DNA of 64,000 nt from Cyclobacterium salsum (GCF_010119245.1 NZ_WNKG01000011.1:62001-126000), one strand, 5' to 3'; positions 37,016 to 46,602 are shown, numbered from the stretch's first letter. Notes: generated by a model from the letters alone, not told the origin. Numbers and translations: made by a program.

Positions 37016-38581
37016 TTACCTGTCAAGCTCCTCAAAACCATCGGGAGCTCGTCGATGCTTGGTTTGCTGTTCATACCCGTAAGCTATGGCAAATAGAACC
37101 CCTTCACTAAAAGGCCTACCCAAAAGCTGAAAACCTGCCGGATATTTACCGTAGGAATAGCCCATAGGTACGGCTACGGCAGGGAAACCCGTTGGTGGCG
37201 AAAGCTTGCCGCTGGTATCGCCCCTGGGTCCATTGAGATCACCAATCAACCGGGGAGGATAGGTGAAAGCAGGGTAAATAAGGGCATCCAGGTTTAAACT
37301 ATCCATCACCTCAAACACGCGTTCCCGCAGCGTTTGTCTCAATGCCATATTTTTGTCCCAATCGGGATGGTCCTCCGGTATGTCCACATCAGCCTGGGCA
37401 TCAATTAACCTCTTTTCCAAATAGGGATGATAATCATCGGAATCGATAATATCTTGAAGCGTTTTGTACTTCGAACTATCTCCCAAGCTGGCAAGATAGG
37501 CATTGTAGTCCCTTTTGAGTTGACGGATACGAGTACCAGATTCATTCAAGGAATCCAGGTCCCGGATCATCACACTATCGAATAAAACGGCCCCTCCCTT
37601 CTTCAGATCTTCCAGCGCGCCGGTCATCAATGAATAAACACTGCTATCGGAATCAGATTTTGGAAAAAGTTGATGGAGAACACCAATTCTCTTTCCCTCA
37701 AGGGCATTTGCATCCAAAAAAGGCAAATAGGAATCCTCTTTGGACTCGATACTAGCTTTAGTGACGGTATCTGCCTCATCATATCCGGCAATGACATCAA
37801 ACACCCTCACTGCATCTTCCACTGTTCTGGCCATTGGGCCACCGATATCATTGGTCAGTGCCAGTGGAACGATGCCATCCCGGCTGGTTAAGCCCATAGT
37901 GGACCTGATTCCAACCAAGGCCTGGTGGGCAGAAGGCCCCCTGATAGAGCTTCCGGTATCGGTGCCCAAACCCACGACCGCCAAGCTTGCGGCAATGGAT
38001 GCACCGGTACCCCCGCTGGAACCAGCAGTTGTTCTGCGGGTATCATAGGGATTACGGGAATAGCCAGGCAGGACAGAGCTCACCGAGAATTCACCGCTGG
38101 AGGCAAATTCTGCTAAATTTGCCTTGGCGATAATAATGGCACCCGCTTCACGCAGTTTTTTAACTTGAAAAGCATCATCAGGCGGGTAGGAAGCTTTTAA
38201 TGCGAGTGTTCCATTGCTGGTGGGCATGCCAAAAAAATCATAGTTATCCTTGACAATAATAGGGATGCCGTGAAGAGGGCCTACCATACCACTCTCGGCA
38301 TAAATGCTATCCAGGTATTTGGCGGTAGCCATTGCTTCAGGATTGATTGAAATAATGGAATTGATGGAGGGTCCCTGTTTATCGTACGCCTCAATTCGCT
38401 CCAGATAGCCTTCGACTAAATACTGAGCAGTGACATCGCCACGTTCCATGGCTGCATGGATATCCGCTATGGTGGCCTCGGCTAGAGGAAAATCGGATGC
38501 CCTTTTATCCGGGGAAGTACAACTAACCCAAAACAGAAGTCCAACCAAGTAAAATTGTATTAGTTTATTTATGGTACCCAT
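37016..38581 (-). CDS. Amidase-signature hydrolase, lipoprotein (amidase 1)
   Basis: This is an amide-bond hydrolase of the amidase-signature family, which uses a Ser-cisSer-Lys triad. Here the triad is K111 (GIPIIVKDNYDF), S188 (AGSSGG) and S212 (GTDTGSSIRGPS), all present. Unlike the four upstream paralogues, it has a lipoprotein signal ending at C21 (LLFWVSCTSPDK), so it is membrane-anchored rather than Tat-exported. Its sequence also diverges: QAYL-type segments are replaced, and it has a DSLNLDALIYPAFTYPPRLIGDLNGPRGDTSG C-terminal stretch, closer to peptide-amidase-like members. Its ATG is 8 nt after the asparaginase-like stop. It is the last gene of the operon. The substrate is unknown. 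Confidence 0.92.
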   Translation of the reverse strand: MGTINKLIQFYLVGLLFWVSCTSPDKRASDFPLAEATIADIHAAMERGDVTAQYLVEGYLERIEAYDKQGPSINSIISINPEAMATAKYLDSIYAESGMVGPLHGIPIIVKDNYDFFGMPTSNGTLALKASYPPDDAFQVKKLREAGAIIIAKANLAEFASSGEFSVSSVLPGYSRNPYDTRRTTAGSSGGTGASIAASLAVVGLGTDTGSSIRGPSAHQALVGIRSTMGLTSRDGIVPLALTNDIGGPMARTVEDAVRVFDVIAGYDEADTVTKASIESKEDSYLPFLDANALEGKRIGVLHQLFPKSDSDSSVYSLMTGALEDLKKGGAVLFDSVMIRDLDSLNESGTRIRQLKRDYNAYLASLGDSSKYKTLQDIIDSDDYHPYLEKRLIDAQADVDIPEDHPDWDKNMALRQTLRERVFEVMDSLNLDALIYPAFTYPPRLIGDLNGPRGDTSGKLSPPTGFPAVAVPMGYSYGKYPAGFQLLGRPFSEGVLFAIAYGYEQQTKHRRAPDGFEELDR

Positions 38582-38589
38582 AGTTAATA

Positions 38590-40344
38590 TTAGTGAGTGT
38601 GGAAGACTTCCTGATACAGTTTAATTTTTTCTTTAATGGCATCAAGTTCTTCTGGCGTAGGATTTGATGGGTCCTTTGCTGGCGGATAGGTTCCGTACCG
38701 AAGAATACAAGCCATTAACAGTACCCTGCCCTTGGTAGAGGTGGTATTATGTCCCTCAATAAATAAATTATCTGGATTGGTATCCATAAATCCATCGGCA
38801 TTGCCCCGAGCTGCCTTGAGAACCGGGTACCCATGAAGTGCCGCTAGTTCGAGTGCTGCATCCATTGGCGATATCATGGAGCCATAGGGTGCCATTCCTT
38901 CCCCAACAAATCCCGCAAGCGGGTATTGGCTGAGATTATCTTGTATTCTGGCAAGAATGTCTACTTCGCTCGCAGGGTCATCACTGCCGTCATCCTCTGT
39001 TTTCCAACGCGCGCTTTTATATATCGTAACCATCGGCATGGACTCGGGAATTAAGTCTCCATTTTCATCCTTTACTGCGACCTCCACATTTGAAAGCGAT
39101 CCTTCATTCGATACGGTTATGCCGGGAACGGATTCAGGTATCCGGTTGAAGTTCACTTCAGAAAGGTGCGTATGTTTTCTTAAGGGCAAAAAGGTCAATT
39201 TGGGCCCGTAGCCCATGGAGCCGATAATACCGCCATAACCCCCTGTAATCACATATCCTCCTGGTCTTGCATCTCCCTTCTGTACTTCCCGGGAAGAAAA
39301 TATTATCTGATCCTGAATCATTACCGAGCCAATCCGACTGACCCCCTTTTCATCTGCCCAAATTCCGGAAGTAATGAAATGAATACCATCGATAATATTT
39401 TGATCTCCATCGGCACTCACCAGACCACGCATACGCTGCGCCGCATTGAATACCAGAGGGGCTTCCGAATCGATAAGTAAACCCATCCAATAAGAAGTAT
39501 TCTCAATACTGGGGCTTCCTTCCAGCCAGATGGAGCCGTCATAGTCCCCGGATTCCATTACCCGCTGAACTATATTTGTAGCTTTTGCCAGTTGCATGCG
39601 GTTTTGTGAGGCACCATAGGGACCATAAGTGAAGAAGTCTTTACCCAAGGTTTCGGGTGGAATATCCCCTTCGCCATTATCTGTTCGCGCTTCCGCTGCT
39701 AATCCTTTGGTATATCCCCCAGCCGGAGCTGGCCTGTAAAAGTCATAGTCTGCCATTCCATAGATATTCCCGCCATCCCGTTCAATCTCCTCGAATATTC
39801 TGGAGGCATTGGGATAAAAGGTTTGTCTGGACTCTGAAAACGGCGAGCCCGGGTAAGCAGAGGTAGCGTCCCAGGGTTTTCCGTTGGCCTGAACCGCCAT
39901 GTACGGCATTGGATACAAGCCGTCTTCCGGTTTTAATTCCACTTTTAGAACAGGTTTGTCTGAAGGATCTCTCCTGGTTTTTCGAAATTTTCCGTCTGCA
40001 TCGATATACCCGTCTGGTGCCCCATACAATTCTTTGACATCATTTTCCAGGGGGTGGGCGGTGAACATTTCTACATATACCGTTACCGGGGCGGCTATTC
40101 GTTGATAGTATAATCGATCAAAAGGCATCTTTTCGCCCTCATCGGTGGTCAACAATGGCAGTTCGTTGTTCTCCCTCGCCTTGTTACTGGTGATCAGCGG
40201 ATAGCTGTTCTGAATGGTCGCAGTGGGACCGGAAAAGATAGCCAAACGTGGCTTTTCCTGAGAATAACCTTCCTTGTAGCAAATAAAGAGAAGAAGGAAT
40301 AATATGAATTTATTGCAAATACTAAATCGGTTGGTGGTTTGCAT
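38590..40344 (-). CDS. Secreted asparaginase/glutaminase-fold protein with altered active site
   Basis: The 584 residues begin with a Sec signal ending in EGYSQ. The core aligns by eye with type II L-asparaginase. The nucleophile region is LAIFSGPTATIQ (T41). DYDGSIWLEGSPSIENTSYWMGLLI stands where HGTDTMEETAYFLDL is expected, followed by RGLVSADGDQNIIDGI (SADG motif) and REVQK with K356 matching the catalytic lysine. The end, NTTSTKGRVLLMACI, fits the family C-terminus. So Thr, Ser (for the triad Thr) and Lys remain, but the triad Asp is a Pro (278). Residues about 55-250 are an insertion making it far longer than the usual 330. Activity on asparagine is doubtful. It lies 14 nt after the acetamidase gene. 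Confidence 0.75.
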   Translation of the reverse strand: MQTTNRFSICNKFILFLLLFICYKEGYSQEKPRLAIFSGPTATIQNSYPLITSNKARENNELPLLTTDEGEKMPFDRLYYQRIAAPVTVYVEMFTAHPLENDVKELYGAPDGYIDADGKFRKTRRDPSDKPVLKVELKPEDGLYPMPYMAVQANGKPWDATSAYPGSPFSESRQTFYPNASRIFEEIERDGGNIYGMADYDFYRPAPAGGYTKGLAAEARTDNGEGDIPPETLGKDFFTYGPYGASQNRMQLAKATNIVQRVMESGDYDGSIWLEGSPSIENTSYWMGLLIDSEAPLVFNAAQRMRGLVSADGDQNIIDGIHFITSGIWADEKGVSRIGSVMIQDQIIFSSREVQKGDARPGGYVITGGYGGIIGSMGYGPKLTFLPLRKHTHLSEVNFNRIPESVPGITVSNEGSLSNVEVAVKDENGDLIPESMPMVTIYKSARWKTEDDGSDDPASEVDILARIQDNLSQYPLAGFVGEGMAPYGSMISPMDAALELAALHGYPVLKAARGNADGFMDTNPDNLFIEGHNTTSTKGRVLLMACILRYGTYPPAKDPSNPTPEELDAIKEKIKLYQEVFHTH

Positions 40345-40358
40345 ATGGTTAGTGGAGT

Positions 40359-41510
40359 TTAAGAGGAGTACCAGTAATCAAATTTGTGGTTGGTGAAAAT
40401 GGATTTAGGTATCATACCGTGCACTCCTTCGGTACGATCAACAACTTGCGTAATTTCAAAATCTACCGCGGTACTTGAAATGGACATCGCCTCTTCATAA
40501 GTGAAGCCAAGTTTTTCATGAATGAAAACCACGGATTGCCGGAGTGCTTGTTTCATTGCCTCGTCCAAGTCAGGATTAAGACCAAAGACGATGAAATGAT
40601 CTGGCGTTTCGGCCACTGGCAGTTGAATGGTCTTTTTGTGAATAATGAATTCGGCCACGAGTATCATTGACGTTTCTATGGCCGTGCCACTCACCTCCCC
40701 ATTGCCCTGTGCGCCATGAGCATCCCCGGTTGTGAAAAGTCCTCCTTCTACAGACACCGGCAAGGTGAGGGAAGTGCCTTTTACCAAATGCTTTAAATCC
40801 AGGTTCCCGCCAAAAAAATCAGGTGGAATGGAGCTTACACGTCCCGTCTCAGAAGGTGGCGAAAGTGCCATAACTCCCATGAAGGGCTTTAATGGTATTT
40901 CCACCCCGGGAAGCAGCTCCGCACTGGTTCTTTTTTTATTGTATTTGTAGACGAAGCTTTCCTGGTTAGTAATTTCCAGAGGAACATCATCCCTGCTACC
41001 AGGCCTTACATGATTTACCCCGAAATCACTTCTTAACCGAACATCATGGATACGTATTTCGATACTATCCCCTGGCATTGCACCCTCAATGAAGACAGGG
41101 CCCGTCAACATATGCCCTCTAATCCCTGAAGGTTCTGGGGGTACATTATGGATAATATCAATAAGTTCCTTTGCATGATCGTCCAAAGGCAGGTTATTTT
41201 CCCTGAAAAAAGACTCCGGGTCTTCCCTGGAAACACCCGAGGTACTTATCGAATGAATTTCTACTATTTCTCCTTCTTTTACGGTGAGTTTTGGAGGTAC
41301 ATCCGCTCCAAAATAACCCCAAACCATATTTTCAGGAAACGAACGAAGAATCTTATCTGGTTTGATCTTCCCGGTAGATTGGTTTCCAATTTTTTCGGGA
41401 AATTTATTGGGTCCCTTGCCAAGAACCAATCCAGGTAATCCGCTAAGGGCAAGGGTTCCTCCGAAGATCGACTTTTCTAAAAAATCCCTCCTTGAATTTT
41501 TAATTTCCAT
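40359..41510 (-). CDS. Tat-exported acetamidase/formamidase family protein
   Basis: Family members hydrolyse short-chain amides such as formamide and acetamide to the acid and ammonia. The 383 residues start with a twin-arginine signal (NSRRDFLEKSIFGG), which is unusual for a family that is mostly cytoplasmic. Family features are VVEIHSISTSGVS, GHMLTGPVFIEGAMPGDSIEI, RPGSRDDVPLE, and the strongly conserved GDAHGAQGNGEVSGTAIE. The frame runs up to TTG 41522; the ATG at 41510 gives the Tat signal directly. It is preceded by the largest gap in the operon (194 nt after amidase 2) and followed 14 nt later by the asparaginase-like gene. Confidence 0.92.
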   Translation of the reverse strand: MEIKNSRRDFLEKSIFGGTLALSGLPGLVLGKGPNKFPEKIGNQSTGKIKPDKILRSFPENMVWGYFGADVPPKLTVKEGEIVEIHSISTSGVSREDPESFFRENNLPLDDHAKELIDIIHNVPPEPSGIRGHMLTGPVFIEGAMPGDSIEIRIHDVRLRSDFGVNHVRPGSRDDVPLEITNQESFVYKYNKKRTSAELLPGVEIPLKPFMGVMALSPPSETGRVSSIPPDFFGGNLDLKHLVKGTSLTLPVSVEGGLFTTGDAHGAQGNGEVSGTAIETSMILVAEFIIHKKTIQLPVAETPDHFIVFGLNPDLDEAMKQALRQSVVFIHEKLGFTYEEAMSISSTAVDFEITQVVDRTEGVHGMIPKSIFTNHKFDYWYSS

Positions 41511-41704
41511 ATTATTATACAATTAATTTTGTGTCTTTCGAGTAACTGAAATTTTTAAAATGACCTGGTTTCTTTAAACCAAAGCGTTGGATAACCCATC
41601 ACCAACCTTTTGGCATATTTTATTTCGATAGGACTGAAATAGTACAGCGTCAATTCTAAACAGGTAATGATATCCGAACCGGAAATAATCAACCAGATCG
41701 GTTG
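41511..41704. other. 194-nt gap inside the amidase operon
   Basis: This is the largest spacer between members of the minus-strand operon. I see neither a strong hairpin with a T tract nor a -7 consensus match. It could hold a weak internal promoter for the acetamidase-asparaginase-amidase 1 group, or just be a spacer. Confidence 0.35.
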
Positions 41705-43285
41705 TCAAATCATGGGTCTTCTCCAACCTCCTGATCTGCTTTCAAGGTATTGGGCTACCGCCAGGGAAACATCCTCTCTCCAGGGATGGGCCACGCATTG
41801 CACCCCAACCGGCAATGCGCCGTTGGCATCACCTCTTACCACGGTGACTGGCCAGCCGGTAGTATTGTAAGGGCCACAGTAGCTGGCACCTGGCTTGCTG
41901 CTGGTCCATTCACTACCGATTCCTTGATCGATTTCTTCAGCAGGAGTAGCGGTAGTCGGACAAAGAATCACGTCATATTTTTGGAACCACTGCAGCATCC
42001 TTGTCCTGTTCTTATCTTGAAGCGTCAAAAGTTCAGAATACCGGTCTGCGGAGATTGGTGTACCGTTGTCAAGTCTATTTTGAATGGATTCACTCAAGGT
42101 TTTGCTTCCATGTAAATCACCTGCCCTTTTCAGAAACGCCCAGGCATCTCCAGAAACCAACTCCCTTCGTATCTCTCCTAGCTCGGTAAAAATTTCCAGA
42201 GGCATGTCCTCGGTGACTTCTGCTCCTGCCTCTTCCATCCACTTAGCCGCTTGCTTAATGGTATTTTGAGTTTCTTCGGCTGTATCTGCAATTAAATTAG
42301 AAGGGTAATAGGCTACCTTAAGCCTTTTAATATCAATTTGCTCGGGATCCGGCCAGGGCATAGGCACCACCGCAGCGTCCATACCGTCAGGACCACTCAT
42401 TAATGGAGTAAGCAACATCAAATCTTCTACCCTACGAGCCATTGGCCCCGGCTGTTGCCAGGAATCAAATACTCCCCCATAATCAACGATATGACCCGTA
42501 CGCGGACAACGGACAGAGGTAGGCTTGAGCCCTGCGATACCATTGGTACTTGATGGTAATCGCACGCTCCCTCCCCAGTCTGTTCCGATATCAAACCCTG
42601 CGCCTCCTGCTGCTACAATGGATCCTGCCCCCCCGCTACTTCCAGAAGTGCCTCGTGTAAGGTCATAAGGGTTTTTGCTGAGACCATAGATGATATTGCC
42701 CGTAGTACGCACACCTCTCATACCGCCACCGGCTAGCGTAAATTCAGGCGTATTGGTTTTCCCCAAAAGAATGGCTCCGTTTTGTCTCATTCTGGCCAAT
42801 ACCGTGGCATCCTTTTTTCCCACATAATCGATCCTGCCGAGTGTACCCCCCGTACTGATTACACCTTCCGCTTCAAACGAATCTTTAAGTGTCATGGGTA
42901 CCCCGTGCAATGGTCCCCTAATTTGCTTTTTCTTTAATGCGGCATCTGCGGCTTTGGCTTCGTCCAGTGCCCTTTCAAAACACTGCATCACTACTGCATT
43001 GAGGTGATAATTGACTTTTTCGATGCGATCAATATAAGCTTGTGTCAGTTCTACAGACGAAACCTTTTTGGTTCGGATCATTTCTGAAAGTTTTGTCACG
43101 GACATAAATATCAATTCGTCTGTTTCATCCTTTGATACCCGGTAAGGTGAATTGGGTGGTTGGATGGAGGCCGAAAGATTTGCAGGAGAAAAAGTCATCG
43201 CCGCAGCACTGCTTGCTCCCACCAATGCCAAAAATTTTCTTCTTGACTGATTACTTTTGCCTTGAACAGCTATATTATTTTTCAT
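41705..43285 (-). CDS. Tat-exported amidase-signature hydrolase (amidase 2)
   Basis: The 526 residues start with a twin-arginine signal (QSRRKFLALVGASSAAAM), so the folded enzyme goes to the periplasm. The catalytic triad is complete: K134 in GVPMTLKDSF, S216 in TSGSSGGAG, S240 in GTDWGGSVRLPS. It shares the unusual GTDWGGSVR sequence and a near-identical C-terminal stretch (WREDVSLAVAQYLESRSGGW) with amidase 4, so these two are the closest relatives in the cluster. Amidase-signature relatives include nylon-oligomer hydrolase NylA and fatty-acid amide hydrolases; which amide this enzyme cuts is unknown. It lies 62 nt after amidase 3. Confidence 0.94.
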   Translation of the reverse strand: MKNNIAVQGKSNQSRRKFLALVGASSAAAMTFSPANLSASIQPPNSPYRVSKDETDELIFMSVTKLSEMIRTKKVSSVELTQAYIDRIEKVNYHLNAVVMQCFERALDEAKAADAALKKKQIRGPLHGVPMTLKDSFEAEGVISTGGTLGRIDYVGKKDATVLARMRQNGAILLGKTNTPEFTLAGGGMRGVRTTGNIIYGLSKNPYDLTRGTSGSSGGAGSIVAAGGAGFDIGTDWGGSVRLPSSTNGIAGLKPTSVRCPRTGHIVDYGGVFDSWQQPGPMARRVEDLMLLTPLMSGPDGMDAAVVPMPWPDPEQIDIKRLKVAYYPSNLIADTAEETQNTIKQAAKWMEEAGAEVTEDMPLEIFTELGEIRRELVSGDAWAFLKRAGDLHGSKTLSESIQNRLDNGTPISADRYSELLTLQDKNRTRMLQWFQKYDVILCPTTATPAEEIDQGIGSEWTSSKPGASYCGPYNTTGWPVTVVRGDANGALPVGVQCVAHPWREDVSLAVAQYLESRSGGWRRPMI

Positions 43286-43347
43286 TAGGGTACAGTTTTA
43301 AATTTTTATTCAATTACAATTCATTGAGATTGACTTGGAATGGGTTC

Positions 43348-44862
43348 TTAAATATTTTCCGGTTTGGAATATCCTCCAAATGCTTTTTCCAGATTAGCGG
43401 CCACTGCCAGAACTTTGCCTTCCGTCCAGGGTTTACCTACAATTTGGATCCCGAGCGGCAAACCATCATTGGAGGTGCCCGCTCGAACGACAGCTGCAGG
43501 CCATCCGGTAGCATTGTACTCGGAGGTATACCAATGTCCCGGGAACCTTTCGGCCTCTACCTTCATGGCTGCTGTCGAAGTAACCGGGCAGAGCATAATG
43601 TCATAATCATCCATAAATTGAAGCATTTGACTTTTTAAGGCATCAATCTCCTCCACTAATTTCGTATACTGATCCGCCGAAACAACCTCTCCTGAAATAT
43701 TGAGGTTTGGTGAAATAACCTTGGTGCCACATGCCTTGATAAGTCGCTTAATGTGAGCCTTACCATCTGCGCTATTTAGTTCGGACCTTTTATCTGAAAG
43801 TGCCTTAAGCACCGGCGGACGGGATTCTGATACACTGCTCACGGATGGTTTGAGCTGATTGGCACAATCAACTACCATCTTTTTGATTTCAGGAATGGGT
43901 TCCGCCACATCGTTGGTTGTGTAATAGGCAATTCGCAATGTTGAAAGATCCACATCGGCGGGGTCATTGAGAGGCACCGGACTAATGCTGGCATCCAATT
44001 GATCAGGACCTGAAAGAATGGATAACAATAAATACAAATCTTCCACTCTCCTTGCCATTGGCCCAGGTTGTTGGTAGCTCCCAAATCGGTCACCATAATC
44101 CGGCAAATGACCCGTTTGTGGTATCCTGCCACTAGTAGGTTTTATACTTGCCAAACCGCAAACATGCGCAGGTGCCCGTACACTACCCCCGGAATCGGTA
44201 CCTATGTCAAAATAGGACCCCCCCGCTGCTAATATGGCCGCTGCACCTCCACTGCTCCCGGATGGGTGGGTAGTAAGGTCATAGGGATTGAGCGTCTGAC
44301 CATATATTAAATTAAAGGTGAGAGAAGACATGGTAAATTCGGGCGTATTGGTTTTACCTAGTAAAATAGCTCCTTCTTCCCGAAGTCTTTTAACCACCGT
44401 GGCATCGGTGCCAGGCATGTAATTTTTGCGGCCCATGGTGCCTGCTGTCGAAATAATACCAGCGGTTTCAAAGGAATCTTTGATCGTCATGGGCACACCA
44501 TGTAATAGCCCCAAGGTCTTGCCCGCTTTGACAGCTTCATCTGCCTTCTTGGCCTCCAGGAGTGCTCGTTCTCTTACTATCTGTACCACCGCATTGATTT
44601 GGGGGTTAACCTCATCTATTCTAGCCAAACACAGCTCCACTACCTCCTGGCTGCTTATTTCTTTGTTTTTGATCATCCCCGCTACCTTTGTAGCAGACAT
44701 GTATAAAAGTTCGTCTGTCTCATCGGAGGAGACAAATTGTTTCTGAGGAAGCACTACCCCCTTCGGCAGCTGCTTTCCAAAGGATGGAAGCACCGTTCCC
44801 AGTGATCCCATACCTAGCGTAGTGATAAATTTTCTTCGGTTGTTGGTGGTTTGTTTTTTCAT
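43348..44862 (-). CDS. Tat-exported amidase-signature hydrolase (amidase 3)
   Basis: The 504 residues start with a twin-arginine signal (NNRRKFITTLGMGSLG). The triad is complete: K128 (GVPMTIKDSF), S203 (PSGSSGGAA) and S227 (GTDSGGSVRAPAH). Compared with amidases 2 and 4 the middle part has short deletions (it lacks the stretch around residues 183-200 of those proteins), and the end is less similar (GKPWTEGKVLAVAANLEKAFGGY), so it is a separate branch, nearer amidase 5. It sits between amidases 4 and 2, 107 nt after amidase 4. Confidence 0.94.
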   Translation of the reverse strand: MKKQTTNNRRKFITTLGMGSLGTVLPSFGKQLPKGVVLPQKQFVSSDETDELLYMSATKVAGMIKNKEISSQEVVELCLARIDEVNPQINAVVQIVRERALLEAKKADEAVKAGKTLGLLHGVPMTIKDSFETAGIISTAGTMGRKNYMPGTDATVVKRLREEGAILLGKTNTPEFTMSSLTFNLIYGQTLNPYDLTTHPSGSSGGAAAILAAGGSYFDIGTDSGGSVRAPAHVCGLASIKPTSGRIPQTGHLPDYGDRFGSYQQPGPMARRVEDLYLLLSILSGPDQLDASISPVPLNDPADVDLSTLRIAYYTTNDVAEPIPEIKKMVVDCANQLKPSVSSVSESRPPVLKALSDKRSELNSADGKAHIKRLIKACGTKVISPNLNISGEVVSADQYTKLVEEIDALKSQMLQFMDDYDIMLCPVTSTAAMKVEAERFPGHWYTSEYNATGWPAAVVRAGTSNDGLPLGIQIVGKPWTEGKVLAVAANLEKAFGGYSKPENI

Positions 44863-44969
44863 TTGGTTTTGGTTTGGGAGATCTTACAGAAAGGGCTTGA
44901 AATTCAATCACATCCTGCTTACATCTCTGTTAATTTGTTTTGCCATATTTTAAAAAACGCTTATCATTT

Positions 44970-46562
44970 TTATATCGGTGGCCTTTTCCAGCCTCCTGAC
45001 TTTGATTCGAGGTAACTGGCTACGGCAAGTGCTACATCCTCCCGCCAGGGCTGTGCCACTACCTGCACGCCAATGGGAAGACCATCCGCACTCTGACCAC
45101 ACCTGACCACTGCACCCGGCCAGCCACAGGTATTAAAGGGTTTAGTATAGCTCTCCCCGGGGTTATCCATGTACCTGGATTCCTCGTTATAGCCACTATT
45201 AATATCCCCTGCTGGCGAACTGGTGGTCGGGCAAATAATCACATCGTATTGAGAAAACCATTGGAGCATTTTGCTTCTATTAGCATCTTGCATTTCCAAA
45301 AGTTTCGTGTATTCCGCCGTAGAAATGACCGCTCCCTGATTCTCAAGTCGTTCTCTCAGGGATGCACCATAGGTCTTGGAACCTGCACGTTCGGTTGCTC
45401 TCTTAAGCCATTGCCAACCGTCTCCAATGATCAATTCCCGCCGGATCGTACCCAACTCCACCAATAGCTCCCGCGGACAATCTTCCGTGACATCCAATGC
45501 TACTTCGTCCATCCACTTTGCCGCCTTTCTCACAGTCTCAATGGTAGCAGGGTCCGTATTAGCGATTCCGTTTTCCGGGAAAAACGCTACTCTCAATTGG
45601 GAGATATCCACTTTTTGGTAATCCGGCCAAGGCATGGGCACAACAGCAGCATCCTTAAAATCAGGACCCGCCATAATAGGCGTGAGTAAGTCAAGATCCT
45701 TAACGTATCTGGCCATCGGACCCGGCTGTTGCCAGGAATCAAAAAGACCACCGTAGTCAACGATATGACCCGTGCGTGGCAACCTTACCGACGTCGGCTT
45801 TATACCTGCTATGCCATTGGTGCAGGAAGGTCCCCTAACACTTCCGCCCCAATCAGTACCAACATCGAAAGCAGCTCCACCTGCAGCGACAATCGCCCCG
45901 GCACCGCCGCTACTTCCAGAAGTCGTTTTATTTAGATCGTAAGGGTTTTTACTGATCCCGTATAGGATATTATTGGTAGAGTTGACTCCTAAAACGCCGC
46001 CAATCAAGGTAAATTCAGGCGTATTCGTCTTGCCCAACATCATTCCACCTGCATTCCGTAAACGGGCAACAACAGTAGCGTCTTCCTCCGGCACAAAATT
46101 CATTTTACCAATCGTACCCCCGGTACTTACCACCCCTTCTGTCATAAAGGAGTCTTTGATAGTTAAGGGCACCCCATGGAGCTTTCCCAATACATTTCCT
46201 TTTGAAATTTCATTATCTGCCTTTTTAGCTTCTTCGATGGCCCTGTCGAAACATTCCATAACCACCGCATTGAGCTGGTAATTCACATCTTCGATTCGGG
46301 CGATATAGGTCTGCACCACTTCTAGAGCAGACACTTCCTTTTCCCGAATCATCTCTGCGATTGCCGTTACGGATTTGTATTGTATCTCAGAGGGTTCGGC
46401 AGGTTTACCAAATTCCCGGATAAGCAAAGGCTTACTAGACCCTCTGGCAATAGCTGGCAAACAGGCTGTGGCGAGGGCTCCTGCCGACAGTTTGCCCATA
46501 AAAGCCCTTCTGGAATGGCCCTTTATTACTTTTTTAGCGACACTTTTTTTAAGGTTTTCCAT
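44970..46562 (-). CDS. Tat-exported amidase-signature hydrolase (amidase 4)
   Basis: The 530 residues start with a twin-arginine signal (HSRRAFMGKLSAGALATACLPAIARG). The triad is K136 (GVPLTIKDSF), S217 (TSGSSGGAG) and S241 (GTDWGGSVRGPS). It is the sister of amidase 2, sharing the GTDWGGSVR motif, FDSWQQPGPMAR and WREDVALAVASYLESKSGGW. The N-terminal region before the catalytic domain (about 17-60) differs from amidase 2. It lies 40 nt after amidase 5. Confidence 0.94.
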   Translation of the reverse strand: MENLKKSVAKKVIKGHSRRAFMGKLSAGALATACLPAIARGSSKPLLIREFGKPAEPSEIQYKSVTAIAEMIREKEVSALEVVQTYIARIEDVNYQLNAVVMECFDRAIEEAKKADNEISKGNVLGKLHGVPLTIKDSFMTEGVVSTGGTIGKMNFVPEEDATVVARLRNAGGMMLGKTNTPEFTLIGGVLGVNSTNNILYGISKNPYDLNKTTSGSSGGAGAIVAAGGAAFDVGTDWGGSVRGPSCTNGIAGIKPTSVRLPRTGHIVDYGGLFDSWQQPGPMARYVKDLDLLTPIMAGPDFKDAAVVPMPWPDYQKVDISQLRVAFFPENGIANTDPATIETVRKAAKWMDEVALDVTEDCPRELLVELGTIRRELIIGDGWQWLKRATERAGSKTYGASLRERLENQGAVISTAEYTKLLEMQDANRSKMLQWFSQYDVIICPTTSSPAGDINSGYNEESRYMDNPGESYTKPFNTCGWPGAVVRCGQSADGLPIGVQVVAQPWREDVALAVASYLESKSGGWKRPPI

Positions 46563-46602
46563 TACTATTTTATTTGAGAAAAACTTGGTTAGGGTTGAAA
46601 AA

